Below, in pieces: positions 1-5,950 of a stretch of 7,464 nt of DNA. Every line of letters starts with the position of its first letter. Positions within the stretch are counted from its first letter, which is position 1. The notes beneath the pieces were generated by a model, which ran no database searches, was not told the DNA's origin, and worked only from the letters and a program-made list of their open reading frames with translations. The position numbers and the translations under genes are program-made. Source of the stretch: Treponema sp. (GTDB lineage Bacteria; Spirochaetota; Spirochaetia; Treponematales; Breznakiellaceae); assembly GCA_031275515.1 (NCBI GenBank), contig JAISOQ010000028.1, positions 1-7,464 of the forward strand, in the 5' to 3' direction.

Positions 1-2
1 CC

Positions 3-1160
3 TTACACATGACGGAAAGAAGCCGGCCTCCCAAGGGGAAGTATCTTTAGTATACAAGACCGTCCGGCAGCGAAAAGCCCCGTTTCTTCCAGGCTGGCCA
101 GGATGCTTCTTTCAATATCGGAGGGGATGATAATGTCGCACAATTCCCGGGAATGGGACTCCTTGGAACTTCGTTCCTTGGAGCGGGATTCCTTGATCTG
201 GTCCTGGGCGGCGGCGCGGTAGGAACGCATCTCAAGATGATTAAGCGTCGCCCCGCGGGCCCCGCTTGCCATTGCCGTTTTCCGGAATATTTCGACTTCC
301 TCCTCCTCGCCGATAAAGAAAAGCCCCTTCATGCCGCCGGTTGTTTCTGTGCTGTTGCCCGAAAGATCGTCTGTCTTTGCGCCAAGCCTGCGCCAATCGC
401 TTGACCCGCGCACTTCGTCCATAGCGGCGATGACCTGCTCCATAGTCGCGGCATGGACCCTCTTCCCCTGCCTGACCCGGAGGTTCACCACCGGCGCATG
501 GACAAAGCTCTTGTAGAGAAAACCATGACCGGGGACATCAAAACGGGCGCGGGGAATAAGGGTCTTCTCCACGAGTTCGGCGTCGGAACGGGGAACCAGA
601 AACCAGATGATCTCCTTTTCTACCGGAATGGTTATGCGCAAAAGTCCAAGTTTGTCCCTAAGCCCAACGCCGGAACCGAAAAACACAATCGGCACGCACA
701 GGCCGAGTTCCAGCACTGCGGCGGCAAGGGCTTCTCCTTCGCCCCTGGAGACAGTGCAGCAGATACAGGCGTAATCTTCGGCTTGAAGCTCGTCATCGGA
801 ACCGCAGAGGGCTTCAAGTTTCGCTTCGTCGAAGTAAAGCGGCGCTCCCCTCCGAATCAGGCCGCGCTGCGCAAAGATACACCCCCGTCCGCCCATACGG
901 AGGTCCGTCGCTTCGGCGATACGGCGCATCACGCCATGTTCAAACCTGGAGGGCACATAGAAGTGGAAAAACAGCGCCCTGCTTTCATCATGCCTCGTAA
1001 CAGGACGCAGCCCTAAGAATCCTCTTTTATCAATCAGGAACATCTGCTTGGCGCGCTGAACAAAAACCTCCGGCAGCGCAAGATCGGCAAGGGTCTTATC
1101 CAGCAGATCCGTTATATTAACATCCGCAATACAAATGATCGTAGAAAAATTGTCCTGCAT
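3..1160 (-). CDS. Multi-domain PII-like regulatory protein (partner of the DUF1538 membrane protein)
   Basis: Complete 385-residue ORF, ATG at 1158-1160 and TAA at 3-5. It reads as three PII-like modules of about 100 residues: roughly 1-115, 125-235 and 275-375. Module 2 is clearest: a segment around 158-180 (FFGSGVGLRDKLGLLRI) followed by FDVPGHGFLY at 207-216, the type of sequence I associate with PII-family proteins encoded beside DUF1538 transporters. Module 1 has GGRGCIFAQRG at 90-100, a PII-like end-strand motif. Module 3 (KGLFFIGEE start) carries a Lys/Glu/Ser-rich repeat at 323-339 where a PII T-loop would lie. PII proteins are cytosolic trimers that bind ATP/ADP and often 2-oxoglutarate and control transporters or enzymes; ligand and partner here are inferred. 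Canonical PII is about 112 residues, so a triple-length chain might fold as a pseudo-trimer. It begins 11 bp after the DUF1538 gene and is last of the operon within view. Family assignment is moderately firm; exact function is unknown. Confidence 0.72.
   Translation of the reverse strand: MQDNFSTIICIADVNITDLLDKTLADLALPEVFVQRAKQMFLIDKRGFLGLRPVTRHDESRALFFHFYVPSRFEHGVMRRIAEATDLRMGGRGCIFAQRGLIRRGAPLYFDEAKLEALCGSDDELQAEDYACICCTVSRGEGEALAAAVLELGLCVPIVFFGSGVGLRDKLGLLRITIPVEKEIIWFLVPRSDAELVEKTLIPRARFDVPGHGFLYKSFVHAPVVNLRVRQGKRVHAATMEQVIAAMDEVRGSSDWRRLGAKTDDLSGNSTETTGGMKGLFFIGEEEEVEIFRKTAMASGARGATLNHLEMRSYRAAAQDQIKESRSKERSSKESHSRELCDIIIPSDIERSILASLEETGLFAAGRSCILKILPLGRPASFRHV
144..194 (-). repeat. In-frame 15-bp tandem repeat coding for a KE-x-x-S pentapeptide
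   Basis: Within the third PII-like module, residues 323-339 read KESRS, KERSS, KESHS, then RE. Each unit is 15 bp, begins AAGGA and ends with a serine codon (TCC) at the same place, giving about 3.4 copies with divergence in the middle codons. It lies where a PII T-loop is expected, so copy-number change would lengthen or shorten that loop without a frameshift. The repeat is seen directly; its structural position is inferred. Confidence 0.6.
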
Positions 1161-1174
1161 ACAGGGGCCCCCTA
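1161..1174 (-). promoter_or_regulatory. G-rich ribosome binding site inside a palindrome, PII-like gene
   Basis: On the minus strand the 11 bp between the DUF1538 stop codon (TAG at 1172-1174) and the PII-like ATG read GGGGGCCCCTG followed by T. The only Shine-Dalgarno-like sequence is the G run that starts in the stop codon (AGGGGG, about 7 nt from the ATG). It is directly followed by CCCC, so the site is self-complementary (AGGGG/CCCCT) and could be masked until ribosomes finishing the upstream gene open it. This suggests translational coupling, by inference. Confidence 0.4.
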
Positions 1175-3154
1175 CTGTTTTATCGCCCGCCGGGATTTTC
1201 GTTTTTCCAGGATGCCCGACACAAGAACCGCGATAATCGGGACGACGCTTGCGGTTGCTACGATGCCGAAGGCGCCGTCCGCCCGGAGCGAATCCGCGCC
1301 CAGCCCAAGACCGACCGCTATAATAATGGGAACCGTGATGGGACCGGTGGCTATACCGGCGACATCCCAGGCAATCGAGGCGAACTCTTCCGGGGCGAAG
1401 GCCGTAAGGAACAGGGCCAGGGCGTAACTCGGCGCCAGTATCCAGGAAAGATGAATGCCCCCTGAGGGCAGCATGTTGCTGAACAGCACCCGTGCGAAAC
1501 CTATAGCCATTCCAAAACCGACCCCGACTGCGGCAATCATCACGAGTTTTGAGCGTCTAAACGTGCCGATGGTCATTTCCTCCACGGTAACGGCAGTAGC
1601 CGCCAGGGCCGGCTCCGCGAATATGGCTAAAAAGCCCAGGAAAAACACAAAGACGAGTACCGCCAGGTAACCTCCCAGCCTGCCGAAATTCGAAAACACC
1701 GCGCTTTCGACGGGAATATGGGTGTAAACATCCCCCGAAAGGTATTGGGGCTCAAACTTTTGGGGTTCAGGTCCCTTTTCTCCGGGAATCCAGATGTACT
1801 GCTCCGGCCCGGATTTGCCTGGGACGGTAAAGACCGAGCTTGAATCGACGCCGCTCAGGACAACGGTCTTTTCAGTGTGAGGGGTCTCCGTGTAGGCATG
1901 GGTGAGGGCTGTCCCTGCCTGTGTACTTATGGCGGTAATGCCGCCGCTCATTCCCAGGTTAAGGGCGAACATGCCAAAGGCCGCAAAAAATATGCCCAGC
2001 AAGGCCACGTCAGGGTTACGGATACGATCCCGGGCGATAAGGCTAATGGTAATTATCAAAACCAGGGCCAGGGGCAGAACCGCGCTTACCGCGGCTTTCA
2101 TGGATTCGCCCAGGGATTGAAGAGAAAATACCGAAGGCCCGCCGCCTTCATCCTTCGTATCCATATCCGCCGTTCCGGGGAAAAAAGCTTGAAAGGCATC
2201 CGGCGAAAGGTCCCCGCGGGAGACGGCGGATTCCGCCATTTTGAGAAGCTCTTCCGGGCTGCCGGCGACATAGACGGCCTTTTCCCGCTGTTCAGCCTGG
2301 GAGGAGAAGAATGTCCCTGCATCGGAGGGCGCCGGGACCCTGGGAACAAGCAGCGCCGCAAGAAAGAGGACGCCCGCCACCGGCAGGGCGGATGCAAGGG
2401 TCACCAGCCCCAGCCCCGAAGTATTCGAGCTTTTTCCGCCTGTTTTCGACACCCCCAGGCCCAGGGCAAGAATGATGGGCACCGTAACCGCGCCGGTCGC
2501 CGCCCCGCCTGCGTCCCAGGCAAGGTTCACCACCGGACGGAGCAGGGAGTTCTCGTCAAAAACAAGGCTTGCGGCAACCAGAATGGGGATGATGATAAAG
2601 ACCGGCGGTTTAAACGCCCAGCCGAACATAAAGCGGCAGATGCCCAGGGCCACTGAAAGCCCTACCCCCGCCGCTATTGCGGTAACCAGCCAAGAGGTTC
2701 CCCGGTTAAGCAGGAGGTAAAGGAGCGGCGCATCCCAAGGGGGAATCACACTCCCCTGCTGTTGAAGTATCCCAATGGCAGGTTCGGCAAGAGTTGCGGT
2801 AATTCCCACGATAACAGAAAAAACCGTAATCCCCGGCACGCCGATTTTAGACGGGAGCCTCATTCCGCACTGTTCGCCCAGGGGCATGATGCCCAGGAAG
2901 AGTCCTTCCAAAAACAGGGAAAGCCCCAGAATCGCCGCGCCTACGCCGGCGGCTATCGAAACCGCATTATGCAGAGGAGACTTCAACAAAAAGAATTGCG
3001 CCCCAGCCAGGTATACGCTTACCAGAAGCACAGCCTTGAATTGAGGCCGTATCTTCACCAATGCATAAGAACCTATCATCGAGAGAATTTTATGCACAGG
3101 CAATACAATTACGCTCCGTCTGTGAGGAAAAAACAAGTCTCTCAAGTTTACCAA
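1172..3154 (-). CDS. Two-domain DUF1538 integral membrane protein, probable cation/proton antiporter or related transporter
   Basis: 660-residue polytopic inner-membrane protein built as an internal duplication. The first half (about 30-275) and second half (about 345-650) share the motifs AEPA (123-126 and 513-516) and AWD-x-x-G-x-ATG-x-x-TVPI (212-226 and 595-609), each followed by a glycine-rich LALGLG or IAVGLG helix. This is the signature of DUF1538. As far as I recall, members of this family encoded as a pair (UmpA and UmpB) act together as a Na+(Li+,K+)/H+ antiporter in Halomonas; here both halves are on one chain. Two soluble segments interrupt the membrane parts: about 275-345 (Ala/Glu-rich linker) and 418-485 (polar, Pro/Gly-rich). 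The ORF opens with TTG at 3152-3154, 11 bp after glnS, behind a weak GAGA. An in-frame TTG at residue 18 follows GGAG by 10 nt, and the first ATG is residue 26 without a clear binding site, so the start is uncertain. The PII-like gene downstream is the likely regulator. Substrate is not shown by the sequence. Confidence 0.8.
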   Translation of the reverse strand: MVNLRDLFFPHRRSVIVLPVHKILSMIGSYALVKIRPQFKAVLLVSVYLAGAQFFLLKSPLHNAVSIAAGVGAAILGLSLFLEGLFLGIMPLGEQCGMRLPSKIGVPGITVFSVIVGITATLAEPAIGILQQQGSVIPPWDAPLLYLLLNRGTSWLVTAIAAGVGLSVALGICRFMFGWAFKPPVFIIIPILVAASLVFDENSLLRPVVNLAWDAGGAATGAVTVPIILALGLGVSKTGGKSSNTSGLGLVTLASALPVAGVLFLAALLVPRVPAPSDAGTFFSSQAEQREKAVYVAGSPEELLKMAESAVSRGDLSPDAFQAFFPGTADMDTKDEGGGPSVFSLQSLGESMKAAVSAVLPLALVLIITISLIARDRIRNPDVALLGIFFAAFGMFALNLGMSGGITAISTQAGTALTHAYTETPHTEKTVVLSGVDSSSVFTVPGKSGPEQYIWIPGEKGPEPQKFEPQYLSGDVYTHIPVESAVFSNFGRLGGYLAVLVFVFFLGFLAIFAEPALAATAVTVEEMTIGTFRRSKLVMIAAVGVGFGMAIGFARVLFSNMLPSGGIHLSWILAPSYALALFLTAFAPEEFASIAWDVAGIATGPITVPIIIAVGLGLGADSLRADGAFGIVATASVVPIIAVLVSGILEKRKSRRAIKQ

Positions 3155-3165
3155 ATCAGTCTCGC

Positions 3166-4941
3166 TTATTTTATGGTAATGGGTTCAGCTCCCTTCTTTC
3201 TGGCTATTTTTGCCCAGGTATCCCGCAGTCCCACGGTCTTGTTAAAGACGGGTTTTCCCTTCGAGACATCCGGGTCGCGGACAAAATATCCCAGCCGCTC
3301 AAACTGGAACCGCTCTTCTATCCCGGCGTCTGCAAGGCATGGCTCCCCGTAAGCCCCGGGGATCGCCTCCAGGGAATTGGGGTTAAGGTTGTCCAGGAAG
3401 GAACCGGGGGTCCCGTCGGGCCGGATAGCCGTTTCCATGGGCCGTTCCACGCTGAAAAGATAATCGTAGACCCGGGCTTCTATGGGGACGGCGTGAAGCG
3501 CGGAAACCCAGTGTATGGTACTCTTGACCTTGCGGTTATCCGGGGCGTTGCCGCCTTTCGTCTCCGGGTCATAGGTACAGCGTACCGCGGTGATTTCCCC
3601 GGCCTCATTCCTGTCGAATCCCCTACAGGTAACGATATAGCCATACCGGAGCCGGACGCTGTTGCCGGGAAAAAGCCGGAAGTATTTGGGAGGCGGGACC
3701 TCTTCAAAGTCCTCCCGCTCAATCCACAGTTCCCCGGAAAAGGGGATCCTGCGTATCCCCGCGGATTCATCTTCCGGGTTGTTTACCGCGTCAAGTTCTT
3801 CGGTTGTACCCCTGGGCCAGTTTTCGATGATGAGTTTGAGGGGCCGCAGAACCGCCATGACCCGGCGGGAATGTTTGTTCAGATCTTCCCTCAGGCAGTA
3901 TTCCAAAAAAGCAATATCCACCATGCTGTCGGTCTTGGCGATGCCGATTTGGGAAACAAAACTCCGTATGGCCGCCGGGGTATAACCTCGCCGGCGCAGG
4001 CCCGCAATAGTGGGCATACGGGGATCATCCCACCCTGAGACATGCTTTTCCTGTACCAGCCGGAGGAGCCAGCGTTTGCTCATCACCGTATGAGTCAGGT
4101 TGAGCCGGGCGAATTCAATCTGACGGCTGGGGAAAACTTCGGCTTCGTTGATAAACCATTCGTAAAGAGGCCGGTGTATCTCGTACTCCAGGGAACAGAG
4201 GGAATGGGTAATCCCTTCCCTGGCGTCCGACAAGGGGTGCTGGAAATCGTACATGGGATAAATGCACCAAGCGTTCCCCGTGCGGTAGTGGGTCTCCCGG
4301 CGTATACGGTACATCACCGGGTCCCGCATCAGGAGGTTCGGATGGGCCATGTCGATCTTGGCCCGCAGGGTTTTCGCGCCGTCGGCAAATTCCCCCGCCC
4401 GCATACGGGCAAAAAGGTCCAGGTTTTCTTCCGCCGGGCGGTCCCGGAAGGGGCTGTTCCGTCCGGGGGGCGTTATGACAGAGCCGGCGGCGGTCTTCCT
4501 GTCTATCGAGGTTCCCCGGTACTCGCTTATCTCTTCTTCGGAAAGATCGTCCACATAGGCATGGCCTTTCTTGATGATCTTTACCGCCAAATCATAGAGG
4601 TATTCGTAATAGTCGGATGCGTAGTATTCCCGGTCTTCCCAGTCGTACCCCATCCATTTGACATCCCGTTTGATGGCCTCGACATAGGAGATATCCTCTT
4701 TTTCCGGGTTGGTGTCGTCGAAACGGAGGTTGCATTTTCCGCCGTACTTCTCCGCCATAGTAAAATCAATGTAAAAGGCCTTGCAGTGGCCTATGTGAAG
4801 CCAGCCGTTCGGCTCCGGCGGGAAGCGGGTATGTACATGATCGAAACGTCCGTTTTTCAGGTCTTCTTTGATAAATTCGCTGATGAAATCGGCGCCTCCC
4901 ATCGAAGCCGCCTCCGGTTTCGTTATATCTTCATTCTCCAT
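3166..4941 (-). CDS. glnS: Glutaminyl-tRNA synthetase
   Basis: 591-residue class I aminoacyl-tRNA synthetase that charges tRNA-Gln with glutamine using ATP, in the cytosol. The N-terminal catalytic Rossmann fold carries the class I HIGH motif (PPEPNGWLHIGH, residues 41-52) and LRFDDTNPEKE (72-82), typical of the Gln/Glu subfamily. The KMSKS loop appears as VMSKR (286-290), followed by GWDDPRMPTIAGLRRRGY (303-320), diagnostic of GlnRS rather than a bacterial GluRS. The C-terminal part (about 360-591) is the beta-barrel anticodon-binding region, including RLRYGYIVTC and TIHWVSA. E. coli GlnRS is about 554 residues, so this is full length with a modest N-terminal addition. ATG at 4939-4941 is preceded by GGTGGA about 3 nt away within an AAAGGGGTGG stretch, an acceptable ribosome binding site. 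It follows the upstream gene by 24 bp. Its presence implies direct charging of tRNA-Gln; whether the organism also uses the amidotransferase route cannot be told from here. Confidence 0.97.
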   Translation of the reverse strand: MENEDITKPEAASMGGADFISEFIKEDLKNGRFDHVHTRFPPEPNGWLHIGHCKAFYIDFTMAEKYGGKCNLRFDDTNPEKEDISYVEAIKRDVKWMGYDWEDREYYASDYYEYLYDLAVKIIKKGHAYVDDLSEEEISEYRGTSIDRKTAAGSVITPPGRNSPFRDRPAEENLDLFARMRAGEFADGAKTLRAKIDMAHPNLLMRDPVMYRIRRETHYRTGNAWCIYPMYDFQHPLSDAREGITHSLCSLEYEIHRPLYEWFINEAEVFPSRQIEFARLNLTHTVMSKRWLLRLVQEKHVSGWDDPRMPTIAGLRRRGYTPAAIRSFVSQIGIAKTDSMVDIAFLEYCLREDLNKHSRRVMAVLRPLKLIIENWPRGTTEELDAVNNPEDESAGIRRIPFSGELWIEREDFEEVPPPKYFRLFPGNSVRLRYGYIVTCRGFDRNEAGEITAVRCTYDPETKGGNAPDNRKVKSTIHWVSALHAVPIEARVYDYLFSVERPMETAIRPDGTPGSFLDNLNPNSLEAIPGAYGEPCLADAGIEERFQFERLGYFVRDPDVSKGKPVFNKTVGLRDTWAKIARKKGAEPITIK

Positions 4942-4965
4942 TCTTCCACCCCTTTACCATAGGTC

Positions 4966-5607
4966 CTAAAAATTAGTCAGATAACAGATCCCTATCATCA
5001 GGAGCGCTCTAAATACGTCCTTGTCAACATCCGAAACGCCAAGGGACTTACCCTTTTCCTGTGAATACAGACGCCCTATCTGCCCTCCATACCACCAGAA
5101 AAGCCCCATCTGCGTATCAATACGCAGGGTATACTCGGTAAAATCATCCTTGGAACTCTGAGCGCCAAAAAAAAGATAGGCCAGCTCCTCCAAAATACCG
5201 CTGAATTCCCTGAGGGCGGCGGAATAATCTTCCTGTTCAATGGCATTCATAAGGCCCGGAATCCGGTCCTGAAGTTTTTCTTTCCGGGCTTCGTCGGCTT
5301 TTTCGACCCATGTCTTTTGAATCAGGAGATCCAGATTGTTCTGAAAATGCCCTAAAAAGACCTGCAAATCCTTACCGCATTTCTGACCCGCAAGGAGGCG
5401 TTTATACTCAGCGCCTATTCCCAAAATATCCGCAAAGGCGACCGCCGCTTCCACCCCGGGCCCTTTCCCGGGAGGAAAAAGCCCTTCGGCAATACTCCGG
5501 TATTCTTCCGGGATGGCATTATTCACACATGGCGGACAACTATACATATAAATACCATGAAGAGAAAAGCAAAATGTGTCAATACTCGGGGCGGGGGCAG
5601 GATCCAC
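4966..5607 (-). CDS. Conserved-looking hypothetical protein upstream of glnS
   Basis: I do not recognise this family. The open frame gives up to 213 residues, ending with TAG at 4966-4968, and lies 24 bp before glnS in the same direction, so it is probably the first gene of the operon. The sequence is soluble and probably mostly alpha-helical, with charged helices around residues 75-145 (HFQNNLDLLIQKTW, EKADEARKEKLQDRI) and a C-terminal part rich in aromatic residues (GLFWWYGGQIGRLY, near 170-183) ending in a hydrophobic stretch (ALLMIGICYLTNF). The start is unclear. GTG at 5605-5607 has only a weak GCGGAA in front and gives an unconvincing N-terminus (MDPAPAPS). In-frame ATG at 5545-5547 (residue 21) and GTG at 5524-5526 (residue 28, giving MNNAIPEEY) are alternatives, neither with an obvious binding site; I favour one of these two shorter forms. 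No catalytic motif, signal peptide or metal-binding pattern is convincing. Confidence 0.6.
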   Translation of the reverse strand: MDPAPAPSIDTFCFSLHGIYMYSCPPCVNNAIPEEYRSIAEGLFPPGKGPGVEAAVAFADILGIGAEYKRLLAGQKCGKDLQVFLGHFQNNLDLLIQKTWVEKADEARKEKLQDRIPGLMNAIEQEDYSAALREFSGILEELAYLFFGAQSSKDDFTEYTLRIDTQMGLFWWYGGQIGRLYSQEKGKSLGVSDVDKDVFRALLMIGICYLTNF

Positions 5608-5669
5608 AATAATTCCGCTAATCTCCGGCCCGCCGCCAGGATTGTCTTCTTCCTAAATGGGGACGGACT

Positions 5670-5693
5670 GGAACATCCCTCAGGATCAGTTCC
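5670..5693 (-). promoter_or_regulatory. Hairpin in the operon leader
   Basis: Read on the minus strand, GGAAC pairs with GTTCC (outer 5 bp) and ATCC pairs with GGAT (inner 4 bp), with a two-base TG bulge and a TGAG tetraloop. It would lie about 95 to 120 nt into the transcript from the 5794-5822 promoter. No U-run follows, so it is not a simple intrinsic terminator. A regulatory or mRNA-stability role is possible but unproven, and no known riboswitch or T-box signature was recognised around it. Confidence 0.3.
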
Positions 5694-5785
5694 GGCATTG
5701 GAGACCCTCTGCGGCAACACGGAGGCCCTGCCGGGGCAGACGCTTAATTCCATAAAAGCGGAAACAAGTTTGGGACAGCCTTTAG

Positions 5786-5809
5786 TATACCATATTATAT
5801 ACCATTATA
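5786..5809. repeat. Two 12-bp near-identical direct repeats overlapping the operon promoter
   Basis: TATACCATATTA (5786-5797) is followed directly by TATACCATTATA (5798-5809); the first eight bases are identical. The pair covers the minus-strand -10 element and part of the spacer, where two side-by-side repressor sites could sit, about one helical turn apart. In so AT-rich a region it may also be chance. Confidence 0.35.
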
Positions 5810-5822
5810 TTATTCTTGTCAA
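5794..5822 (-). promoter_or_regulatory. Consensus sigma-70-type promoter for the hypothetical-glnS-DUF1538-PII operon
   Basis: On the minus strand TTGACA (5822 to 5817) is separated by exactly 17 bp from TATAAT (5799 to 5794). Both hexamers and the spacing match the bacterial housekeeping consensus perfectly. Transcription should begin near 5785-5788, giving a leader of about 180 nt to the GTG at 5607 or about 240 to 260 nt to the shorter starts. Such a strong promoter fits a glnS operon that must always be expressed, unless the overlapping repeats or the leader hold it back. Confidence 0.75.
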
Positions 5823-5876
5823 TAAAGATAGCCGGTATAATCTGTAATACTTTTTATAAAATGTTATATTTTTTGC

Positions 5877-5911
5877 TTGACAAATCAAAATGTCCTATGC
5901 TTAAATATAAT
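5877..5911 (+). promoter_or_regulatory. Candidate promoter for the small ORF and the exported-protein gene
   Basis: TTGACA at 5877-5882 and TATAAT at 5906-5911 point toward the plus-strand gene, but they are 23 bp apart, too long for a standard pair. TTGACA with TTAAAT at 5901-5906 has an 18-bp spacer and is an alternative; TATAAT may also work with a poor -35. A start near 5912-5918 would put the small ORF (5951) and the poly-C tract inside the transcribed leader. Another TATAAT at 5836-5841 lacks a well-spaced -35. Confidence 0.4.
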
Positions 5912-5937
5912 GTAGAAATAAACATAACGAAACAGAT

Positions 5938-5941
5938 GGAG
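5938..5941 (+). promoter_or_regulatory. Ribosome binding site for the small upstream ORF
   Basis: GGAG at 5938-5941 lies 9 nt before the ATG at 5951-5953. It supports that ATG over the in-frame ATG at 5936, which overlaps it and has no Shine-Dalgarno of its own. This is the main sign that the poly-C tract is translated. Confidence 0.5.
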
Positions 5942-5950
5942 AAAACAAAA

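Noticed and set aside
453..1016. 187-residue plus-strand ORF opposite the PII-like gene
   Set aside because: Its composition is that of an antisense shadow, and the minus-strand frame carries PII-like motifs and operon spacing.
1877..2656. 259-residue plus-strand ORF opposite the DUF1538 gene
   Set aside because: Very rich in Arg, Gly, Gln and His, with no hydrophobic core; it mirrors the membrane-protein codons on the other strand.
3061..4962. Two long plus-strand ORFs (325 and 306 residues, 3061-4038 and 4042-4962) opposite glnS
   Set aside because: They lie fully antisense to an unmistakable glnS. Their translations show no family features, only the low-stop bias of the opposite strand of GC-rich coding DNA.
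5523..5753. 76-residue minus-strand ORF (start 5753) overlapping the beginning of the hypothetical gene
   Set aside because: No Shine-Dalgarno before its ATG, no family features, and it overlaps the neighbour in another frame. I considered a frameshifted N-terminal extension of that gene but found no sequence support.
5816..5950. Upstream extension of the small ORF to an ATG near 5816
   Set aside because: No ribosome binding site, AT-driven composition, and it would begin upstream of the likely transcription start. Only the part from 5951 has a proper translation signal.
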